From contig JAGYOO010000129.1 in NCBI GenBank assembly GCA_018399295.1, positions 1 through 5,101 of the forward strand: a DNA stretch of 5,101 nucleotides, in the 5' to 3' direction. This DNA is from Candidatus Omnitrophota bacterium. Lineage in GTDB: Bacteria; Omnitrophota; Gorgyraeia; B26-G9. Each line of letters starts with the position of its first letter. The stretch's first letter is position 1. Shown in pieces: positions 1-5,101 of this stretch. The notes under the pieces were generated by a model that worked only from the letters and a program-made list of their open reading frames with translations, had not been told where the DNA came from and did not search any database. Made by a program: the position numbers and the translations under genes.

Positions 1-3000
1 GGGCACGCTGGCCGGCAAAATACACGGATATCTCCGCGAAAGCAGTTTCCCGCGACTCATCCGCCTTTTCCCAAAGCAGACTTTCGGAAGCGTTAAGGTT
101 CAGATTATAATCATTCAGGGCTTGCCGCAGCTCTTCACCAGCCTGCTGCCGACTGGCACTGATAGCTGCCGCGTTATTTTCCCGGACAATCTGCTGTTCC
201 CGCGCGATGAAATTCTCTTTCACTAAAAGTTCCAGATACTGCCTGTCCTCGCTGTCGAGATTCTGTCTCTCCTGGCTGACGATTTCACCCCGGACACTGT
301 TTGCCGGATCATAGATACTTAACCGGAATCCTACCCCCAACCCCGGATCGCTTCCGGTGACGATTGAATTCAGATCCCAGCCAAGCTGGATCTTTTTCAA
401 TCCTAAAGCCTGAAAAGTTTTTCTGGCGCCTCCAAAAACAGATGTCTTCAGGGAATTCCAAAAGCCCTGCTCCTCGACTTCAGCCTGCAGCAGCAGGGGT
501 TTTTTGTCCCGGAACCAGTTTTCGACTGCCGAATCGATCTGACTGCTCAGTTTATCGTCCCTGTCTTCATCTTCCAAGGCGGGGATCGTCCCTTCCAGCT
601 CAGTAGCTTTTTTCCCGTCGCCGATTACCTGAAACAGCCGTGCCCGGGCCTCTTTCCAGTCGACCTGAGCCTGAATAAGTGACCGCGCCGAGCTGAGCAC
701 CAATTCATTACTCACTGAATGCTTCACTTTCTTATACTCTTTTAACGCGGCCTCTTTTTTCCAGACCGCTTCCGCCAGTCCGGTATAGGCACTAATTAAC
801 TCTTTGGCCCGGTCCGCGTACAACTGATCCAGCTCGCGCAGATCACGCTCTATCTCCAGAAAGAGCATTCCCGCCTCAGCCTCACTCAGATCACCCACGT
901 CCTCAACCCCGACTGTAACGCCGAGATCAAAACCATAAGTCTTTTGCAGAAGCTCACTGTTCTCTTTGGTAATCGAAACCCCGTAATTAGCGCGCATAAA
1001 GGCATTCAATCGGCTGAAGGAACCAGAAAGCTTTTCCCGAAGGCTCATAAATTTTTCAGAATAGCGGGAGTTATCCAAACTGAGAGGCAGGGCCGAACTC
1101 AGGTCCTTTCCAGCCAGCGACTCTATTCTTTTTTCCTCATCTTGCAAAATCTCATCCGCGCGATCTGAATCAAAGGCTTTGTCTACAATCGTTTCTTTAC
1201 TCACACTCCTGCTCGCGCGGAAATAAGGATCGATCTCCGAGGAACCGGCGGAGAGTTTTCCCGCGCCCGCTTCCAGCTGCACTCCCATCAGGGTCTTTCG
1301 CACCGCCGCCCGCCAGGTCTCCTCATCCGCGTACCGGCCGGACAGGATAACGCTCCAGTCTTGCGGCAGTCCGACGTTTATCTCGCTCTTATAAACGTCC
1401 TGTTCACCGAACTTGGCCTCGCCTTTGGCCGTGATGTCGGCAAAGGATATCTTGAAATTTTTATTGAGACCGACACCAGCGGAAACGCCTTCCGGACCCT
1501 CGGTGTTGTCCTCATTCTCCACGAAGAATTCCAGGCTGAACATCTGTTCAGCGTCCAGCATCTTCTGGATGTCTATCTCCGCGCCCAGCCGCTGGAACAG
1601 GTACCTTATATTATCCTTCTCCGGATTATAGGAGCCTTTTTGGACGACCAGCTGGGTAATCGGATCAGTGAACTCCCACTCCGCGTTCTCATCACGCGGA
1701 TCCATGCCGAACAAGGCGCCGGTCTTGGCTTTTAAAGTTATCGGTCCGGAAAATTTATATTTGGATTCCAACACCCCGCCGAAACTGGAAAGGTCTTCCT
1801 TTATCGCTTCCGGAGTATTAACCGGCACATCGGCGAATCCGCTGAATCCCACATAGGCCTTATACTCTTCGGTCTTTGGATCCTGACTGAGCAGAACCCC
1901 GAAATTATCCATCAAAAACAGCCGGCTCTTTATCTCGCGGCCTTTCTGATCCGGGGTGATGTACGCCTGCTGATCAGGAAAGATCGGCTTGTAAATATCC
2001 AGGATCAGCACGTTCTGCAGCGGACGGTCAGCCGCGGTAGTGGCCAGCTCGATCCCCGCGCCAAAAGCGCCGGCCCGCAGTCCCTCTCCTTCATCCCGGT
2101 TCAATCCGTAAGCAAACACGCTGACATCGGTATTGCCGAACATCTCCATCAGGTTACCGGCCTTGATATACATCTCCTGCCATTCACCGTAGGCGGCATG
2201 GATGTAAAAGTTGTTATCCTGATCCAGGCTTTTGATCCCCGTCAGACCGAGCCTGGTCAATGCTTCGGGCGAAAGGTTCAGGGCATCTTCCTTCAACTGC
2301 TCCGACTGTTGCAGGGAGAGTTCCTGCTGGCTAAGCACCTCATCAAGCATTGCGGAAAACTTGGCCCGGGACATCAGGGTGGAACCGTCATCCAGGCGCG
2401 TAGCGAAAGCGCGGTCTTTCAGGTCTCCCGACTGTTCTAACATCACAGCCAACGTCTTTCGGGCCTCTTCCACTGCCTTCTGTTCTTTAAGCAGGTTTGC
2501 CTGTCCGCGCAACATCTCTTCCATGCCTTCCAGCGAATCTTCCATGGCCTGCCGCAGACGCACAGTAACGCTTTCTTCTTCCGGGTTCAGCCGCTCCAGC
2601 CAGGAGTCGACTTTGCCCAGGCGGTTGTTGATATCAACAAGCGCCTCTTTAGCCTCCGACAACTGCCGTTCCAGCCCCTCACGCGAAGCCTCAAAATTCA
2701 GGACTGCCTGGTCTTCCGGAAGCAGGATCTCTCCAAGGTCCTGCTTAATATCTTCTACCAGCTTGTTCAGCCAGTTCAGCCTGGCCTGGGCCGCAGGCAT
2801 GGATGCCCGAACATACTCATGTTCTTGTTTATTGAGCCTTACCGCCTCTTCCGCCAGAGTCTGTTTTTCCTTTAAGCCGGGAGCAGGATCAGCCTTAAAT
2901 CTTACTACTGAATTCATAAATTTAAGCTGATCTTCAGCAAAGGGAATGCCCAGATTCCGCAAAACATCCTTTTCCTGCTGATAAGCTGTCTTCAGCAGTT

Positions 3001-5101
3001 CCAGACTCGCCCTGTCGCGCCTGGCGGTATTAACAGCCGCTGTCAAGCTGCTCATCCTTTCCTGCCGGACTTCGATCTCTCCCCTTATATAAAGCCTTTG
3101 TTCCTCATCAGCTGCTTTCCTGAGCTTCGTGCTAAGATCAGCTATTTCCTTTTCCGTTTGCTTTATATTCTCGTTTGACCGGGCTATTCCTTCCGCCAAA
3201 ACCCGCATCCGCTTGTCCACGGATTCAGGGATGCCTTCATAGCTAAAGGGATTATCAACATGATCAACCGGTAGATCAGCAGTATTAGCAGAATCAAGGT
3301 ACCGTTCCAGAGCCGTCAGCCGGGAAGTCATCTCCTGCTGCTGTTCCTGCCAGAACTCAAGCCCCGTCTCCACGCTGAAGTCCCCGGTCTCCAAAATATC
3401 TTCAACTAAACCAATAGTATCCCGCTGCAATAGAATACCAAGCTCAGTATGCTTACGGAACCGTTCGATAACTCCGGATTTAGCATCAACACCGACCGGC
3501 CGCATCCGCATATAATCAATATTAGCCTGGGTATTCTGGATCGAAGATTCGACAAAGGGAATATAGTAGGTTTCCAGATTTAGGATCTTTTTTTCGATTA
3601 TATTCTTTCTTCCTTCCAGGCCCTGATTATCCGGATCATCAGTCAGCCTGTTGGTCACATCCGTCAGTTCCTCCCGCAACCCGGCGATCGTCTCCTCGAC
3701 CTTAATTTTCTCCGCGGCCCAGTGAACCAGTCCTTCGGCATACTGTTTTTCCTGCTGGGTCTTCATCTGCAGGATAACATTCAAGGCCTTTGAGTAAAAC
3801 TCGACTTTATCTCTCGTCTCCCGAATCTTCCGGTCTACGATATCTTCGATATCCTCATCGCTCACACCGTGATAATTCTCCTGCCAAAGCTCGCGCAAAG
3901 ACGTCTTGACCGAATTCGACAGATCAGCGTCTTCCAGCAGCTCCAGGAAGTTTTTCTTCATCAGCTGATTTTGTTTTTCCACCTCAACGCCGTTAATCGT
4001 TTCCCGCAGAACGAAGTTTTCGAACAACCCCCTCCACTGACTGAAGTCAACCCCGCGCAGGATATCCAGCACATCATCAGTCGGAACAATGCGCGATTGA
4101 AGCAGCCAGTCCAATTCCAGCCCGGCAATGACTTCTTCCGCGTAGATCTTTTTTTCCTGTAGATTGCTAATCTGAAGACGTATTATTTCCTTTTCTTCTT
4201 CCGTCAGGTCAGGGTGAGTAAGCCTGTTGCGCATATAAGCAATATCGTTTTCCGCCCACTCGATCTGTTTCGGCCAATAGACGGTCAATCCGAATTCAAT
4301 CGTGGATTCAGCGGGAATAAACGGATCAATACCGCCATATTCTTCAGTTCTTTTCATTTTCTGAAGATTAGCGATTCCCTCCTGACTGACGGTTATCAAG
4401 CCTTCGGTGCTGATTATTTCCCGATCAGTAATGATTAAAGCCCGATCAGAATCTATCTTCAGCCGCTCCAGTTCTTCCCTCAGCTGACCGGCGCCGTCCT
4501 TCTCCGGATCGTATTCCGCCAGCAGCAGTTCCAGTTTCAGGCGGGCACTGTCCAGATCATTCTGACTTACTGAGTCCAGAAGTGTCAGGATATCGGCTTC
4601 CTTACCTTCCCTTAAATCAGCCAGCGCCTGGTCCCATTTTCCCAGGGAGTCTGCCAATTCTTCCAGTTTCTTTTCCGCGGAGTCGATATCAGCCTGTACC
4701 TTCTCTATCTCTCCCTTGACCTGGCCTTCTTCATCTCCTTGTAATTTTTCCAGGTTAGAGGTCGTTTTGGCTATCTTCTCCTCCAGCTGCTCAAGACCTT
4801 TTTCAAAAAATTCCACCTGGGACTGCCGGAAGGCCTCAGCGGCGGCAAGAAGATTTCGCTGGCGGTCCAGCTCAATCACCGTATTCAGGTCGGTTACGCC
4901 CTTTTTTGTGCCGAGATAGCTTTGAGAGGTCTTATCCTGTTTTAATTTTTCAAACTCCCTTGCCAACCGGTTATATTTGCTTACCAACTTCTGATAGTCT
5001 TTAATCGCCTGCAGAGTTTCCTGCTCGGGTTCGGTAAGCCGCAGGGCTTCCTGTTCGACAGTCTCATTCTCTTCGGCTATTTCTGATGAACGGGGCGGAC
5101 T
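1..5101 (-). CDS. Giant coiled-coil / TolC-like / beta-rich envelope protein, internal fragment (both ends missing)
   Basis: One reading frame is open across the entire window: 1,700 sense codons from base 5101 to base 2, with base 1 opening the next codon. No start or stop belongs to it here. The translation is convincingly real: long stretches have regular heptads, strands and helices alternate in domains, and composition is protein-like throughout (rich in Glu, Leu, Gln, Lys, Ala, Asp). There is no cysteine, and no hydrophobic run long enough for a membrane helix. Order of parts: coiled coil with a TolC-like helix signature (r1-220), strand hairpin (r221-278), long helical region (r281-940), beta-rich barrel-like region (r961-1300), linker (r1301-1360), TolC-like region (r1361-1700 onward). 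I infer an exported outer-membrane/periplasmic protein of a diderm bacterium; giant proteins are known in Omnitrophota. Internal Met codons are not credible starts: for example Met381 (base 3961) has its nearest purine-rich stretch about 18 bases away, and the frame is open for 380 codons before it. The exact function is unknown. I am very sure of the reading frame and moderately sure of the envelope location. Confidence 0.96.
305..400 (-). other. TolC-like beta hairpin 3 (r1568-1599)
   Basis: Strand KKIQLGWDLNSI, short loop VTGSDP and strand GLGVGFRLSIYDP form a compact hairpin with alternating hydrophobic residues. The second strand ends with Phe-x-Leu-x-Ile-Tyr-x-Pro, the same pattern as FGLTVYWP at r270-277 and LILDIYKP at r1032-1039. 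A helix starts immediately (NSVRGEIVSQERQNL). This is the clearest hairpin of the three TolC-like ones. Confidence 0.55.
614..739 (-). other. TolC-family helix signature 2 (r1455-1496)
   Basis: Within a long helix the stretch NELVLSSARSLIQAQVDWKE (r1465-1484), followed by ARARLFQVIGD, matches the recurring pattern of outer-membrane factors: a hydrophobic pair, small residues, Leu, Ala-Gln, a polar run, Ala-Arg, then a hydrophobic end near a glycine. In TolC relatives this helix leads back from the periplasmic end toward the membrane. It lies between the two strand hairpins, the expected place. Confidence 0.5.
1022..1201 (-). other. Helical linker between barrel-like and TolC-like regions (r1301-1360)
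   Basis: After the last strand (YFRASRSV) the sequence becomes polar and helical: SKETIVDKAFDSDRADEILQ, then DEEKRIESLAGKDLSS, then a segment with LDNSRYSEKFMSLREKL. There are no domain motifs. It probably joins the beta-rich region to the C-terminal TolC-like region and may supply the first helix of that region. Confidence 0.6.
1262..1444 (-). repeat. Beta unit 2 of a roughly 100-residue tandem pair (r1220-1280)
   Basis: This is the second unit: DITAKGEAKFG (r1222-1232), WSVILSGRYADEETWR (r1249-1264) and LMGVQLEAGAG (r1271-1281). A third, looser relative of the hairpin part may be VSVFAYGLNRDEGEGLRAGA followed by GIELA at r993-1020. The pattern suggests the beta-rich region grew by duplication of strand hairpins. 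Confidence 0.4.
1562..1747 (-). repeat. Beta unit 1 of a roughly 100-residue tandem pair (r1119-1180)
   Basis: The unit runs from ITLKAKTGALFG (r1121-1132) through VVQKGSYNPEKDNIR (r1152-1166) to RLGAEIDIQ (r1171-1179). The same order of landmarks recurs about 99-101 residues later: DITAKGEAKFG, SGRYADEETWR, LMGVQLEAG. Shared features are a Lys-rich strand ending in Phe-Gly, a Gly-x-Tyr followed by an acidic turn, and a Gly-containing strand with Glu/Gln and Ile/Leu. Similarity is modest and typical of neighbouring barrel hairpins. Confidence 0.4.
3350..3532 (-). repeat. Internal protein duplication, copy B (r524-584)
   Basis: This copy carries NIDYMRMRP (r527-535), ELGILLQR (r553-560), VEDILETGDFS (r566-576) and GL (r580-581). 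Across the ungapped core from r566 to r583 about half the positions are identical to copy A (V, D, I, L, D, F, S, G, L). It is shorter than copy A because the acidic turn segment is missing. It is followed by EFWQEQQQEM, which resembles the end of the shorter partial copy at r385-408. Confidence 0.6.
3878..3949 (-). repeat. Partial copy of the duplicated helical motif (r385-408)
   Basis: FLELLEDADLSNSVKTSLRE followed by LWQE repeats the end of copies A and B: two hydrophobic residues, Leu, Glu/Arg, a small residue, Asp-Phe/Leu-Ser, then a short run to Leu, Glu and an aromatic residue. With copy B it shares Leu-Glu, Asp, Ser, Val, Thr, Leu, Glu and Trp-Gln-Glu with small gaps. A fainter relative is VMLEQSGDLKD at r886-896. 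The short length makes this less certain than the A/B pair. Confidence 0.4.
4016..4255 (-). repeat. Internal protein duplication, copy A (r283-362)
   Basis: This helical segment contains, in order, DIAYMRNRL (r286-294), ELDWLLQS (r329-336), VLDILRGVDFS (r344-354) and GL (r358-359). The same landmarks recur in the same order about 222-241 residues later (r524-584). Copy A has roughly 20 residues more between the first two landmarks, which hold the acidic turn HPDLTEEE. The match is at protein level; I see no long identical DNA stretch, so the duplication is old. Confidence 0.6.
4268..4441 (-). other. TolC-like beta hairpin 1 (r221-278)
   Basis: The helical pattern breaks here. A strand-like stretch (ALIITDREIISTEGLITVSQ, r221-240) is followed by a polar, Gly- and Pro-containing loop (r241-266) and then by an amphipathic strand (r267-277) ending FGLTVYWP, after which a long helix begins at once (KQIEWAENDIAYMR). 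Strand, loop, strand, then helix is the layout of each half of a TolC-type outer-membrane factor, where the second strand usually has alternating hydrophobic residues and a proline at its end. Leu-to-Pro spacing here is five residues, as in the family. The first strand is less clear than the second. An unrelated beta hairpin remains possible. Confidence 0.5.
4442..5101 (-). other. Protein region r1-220: N-terminal coiled coil of the window
   Basis: This is a charged helical region dominated by Glu, Lys, Leu, Gln and Ala. From r103 to r153 hydrophobic residues follow a near-perfect 3-4 spacing: L103, L106, I110, T113, L117, L120, then after an acidic turn (GDEEGQ, r122-127) V128, I132, V135, I139, A142, L146, L149, L153. 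The turn between two heptad stretches suggests an antiparallel helical hairpin, as at the periplasmic tip of TolC-type proteins. A second turn containing YDPEKDG (r197-203) is followed by another helix. The first dozen residues (SPPRSS then acidic) look like a flexible linker from whatever precedes. Role: probably structural, as a helix pair. Coiled coil is seen directly; the tip comparison is inference. Confidence 0.85.
4802..4921 (-). other. TolC-family helix signature 1 (r61-100)
   Basis: The segment beginning SYLGTKKGVTDLNTVIELDR and continuing with a Leu/Ala-rich helix fits the pattern seen in outer-membrane efflux factors: an aromatic residue and glycine, a short turn with a second glycine, then Asp-x-x-x-Val and a helix with small residues at regular intervals. 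In E. coli TolC the equivalent is the VGTRTIVDVLDAT stretch and the helix after it. The similarity is to a pattern recalled from the family, not a computed alignment. It sits before the strand hairpin at r221-278, whereas in TolC the same element lies between the two hairpins, so a further hairpin may lie upstream of the window. Confidence 0.5.

Larger units (their letters stand above)
1..1021 (-). other. TolC-like (outer-membrane-factor) region, incomplete at base 1 (r1361-1700)
   Basis: This is the most TolC-like part of the window. A strand (NYGVSITKE, r1372-1380), a loop and a second strand (FDLGVTVGVEDVG, r1391-1403) lead into a long helix (r1406-1460), then a helix with the family-type signature (r1455-1496). 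A second hairpin follows: KIQLGWDLNSI (r1570-1580), the loop VTGSDP, and GLGVGFRLSIYDP (r1587-1599), again leading into a long helix (r1601-1690). The second strands of the two hairpins lie about 197 residues apart, close to the length of one TolC half. TolC family members are outer-membrane exit ducts made of two such halves per chain, normally as trimers. The domain continues beyond base 1; the last residues (SVYFAGQRA) resemble the approach to another helix signature. Assigned from layout and pattern, not an alignment. Confidence 0.55.
1202..2221 (-). other. Beta-rich, outer-membrane-barrel-like region (r961-1300)
   Basis: Composition changes sharply from the helical region: more Gly, aromatic and Val/Ile residues in short alternating stretches separated by polar or acidic turns. 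Strand-like stretches include NFYIHAAYG, DVSVFAYGL, GLRAGAFGAGIELA, NVLILDIYKPIF, KAYVGFSGFADVPV, GVLESKYKFSG, ITLKAKTGALFG, QLVVQKGSY, GAEIDIQ, FSLEFFVEN, GVSAGVGLNKNFKISF, DITAKGEAKFG, KSEINVGLP, WSVILSGRYADE, GVQLEAGAGKLS and IDPYFRASRSV. About a dozen or more strands of eight to twelve residues with alternating hydrophobic and polar side chains fit a membrane beta-barrel or a large extracytoplasmic beta-sheet. No named barrel family is recognised. The stretch at r1032-1039 carries the same strand-end pattern as the TolC-like hairpins. Function within the chain: possibly the outer-membrane anchor or pore. Beta content is clear; membrane insertion is inferred. Confidence 0.65.
2282..4261 (-). 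other. Long helical / coiled-coil region (r281-940)
   Basis: About 660 residues are almost entirely predicted helix by eye: few Pro or Gly, abundant Glu, Gln, Leu, Lys, Arg and Ala, and hydrophobic residues at 3-4 spacing. It is interrupted by short acidic or Pro/Gly turns, for example around r296-300, r369-372, r411-416, r488-494, r535-540, r604-624, r738-742, r794-797, r839-843 and r904-907. These turns divide it into helices of tens of residues, so it is more likely a chain of antiparallel hairpins or a helical bundle than a single rod. It contains an internal duplication (listed separately). Joined directly to the hairpin at r221-278 and ending just before the beta-rich region, it may form a long periplasmic stalk. 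No enzyme motif, nucleotide-binding loop or metal site is visible. Confidence 0.85.

Noticed and set aside
1361..1735. Plus-strand open frame of 124 codons
   Set aside because: It lies codon-on-codon opposite the beta-rich part of the minus-strand frame, whose hydrophobic/polar alternation produces a superficially protein-like complement. It has no supporting gene context.
2232..2930. Plus-strand open frame of 232 codons
   Set aside because: Its product is dominated by Ser, Arg and Cys with no fold-like pattern, as expected for the complement of Glu/Leu/Gln/Lys-rich coding sequence. It lies wholly opposite the coherent helical region of the minus-strand gene.
3878..3961. Met381 (MKKNFLELLEDAD) as the start of a separate minus-strand gene
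   Set aside because: It looks like a start, but the frame upstream is open for 380 codons with the same coiled-coil character, and the nearest purine-rich stretch is about 18 bases from the ATG, too far for a usual ribosome binding site.
2282..4261. Helical region as an SMC/Rad50-type ATPase coiled coil
   Set aside because: Coiled coil alone can suggest this, but no Walker A, Walker B or signature motif is present in 1,700 residues, and the flanking regions are beta-rich and TolC-like.
4271..4294. Hydrophobic stretch around FGLTVYWP as a transmembrane helix
   Set aside because: It is too short, and alternates hydrophobic and polar side chains, which fits a strand rather than a membrane helix. 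No segment in the window reaches the length needed for a membrane helix.
3869..4438. Two further plus-strand open frames (3869-4162 and 4214-4438)
   Set aside because: Both are short, lie within the continuous minus-strand gene, show no recognisable motif and are best explained as antisense shadows. The same holds for the other short plus-strand frames.
1..5101. CAG/CTG-rich words scattered through the DNA as a nucleotide repeat or regulatory array
   Set aside because: They follow codon usage for Leu (CTG) and Gln (CAG) in helical protein sequence; spacing is irregular and no long exact DNA repeat was noticed.

Overview
The whole 5,101-base window lies inside one very large protein-coding gene on the minus strand. 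Reading the reverse complement from base 5101 gives 1,700 consecutive sense codons (5101 down to 2) with no stop; base 1 begins the next codon. Neither the start nor the stop is in view, so this is an internal slice of a protein longer than 1,700 residues. I see no intergenic space, RNA gene, promoter, terminator, mobile element or CRISPR array. The plus-strand reading frames are shadows of this gene. Residue numbers (r) below count from r1 at base 5101.

Layout in protein order: r1-220 is heptad-rich coiled coil, including an apparent outer-membrane-factor (TolC-type) helix signature at r61-100. r221-278 looks like a strand-loop-strand hairpin ending in a TolC-like strand (FGLTVYWP). r281-940 is about 660 residues of almost pure helix, charged and rich in Glu, Leu, Gln and Lys, with recurring acidic turns and a recognisable internal duplication. 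r961-1300 is rich in beta strands and resembles an outer-membrane beta-barrel or beta-sheet domain. r1301-1360 is a helical linker. r1361-1700 again looks TolC-like: two strand hairpins about 197 residues apart, each followed by long helices, running off the window at base 1.

The protein has no cysteine in 1,700 residues, few histidines (eight), and no hydrophobic segment long enough for a transmembrane helix. With the amphipathic strand hairpins, this suggests an exported cell-envelope protein of a diderm bacterium, partly in the outer membrane and partly as long periplasmic (or surface) helices. Giant proteins of this kind are known from uncultured phyla, notably Omnitrophota. I think that lineage is plausible, but the window alone cannot prove it.

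The point of interest is the architecture. TolC normally works as a trimer of separate chains of about 470 residues. Here TolC-like hairpins and helices appear to be strung with a barrel-like domain and extended coiled coil in a single giant chain. That could make a single-chain outer-membrane conduit, a periplasm-spanning tether, or an attachment apparatus. These functional ideas are inference; the open frame, lack of cysteine, heptads and internal repeats are read directly from the sequence.
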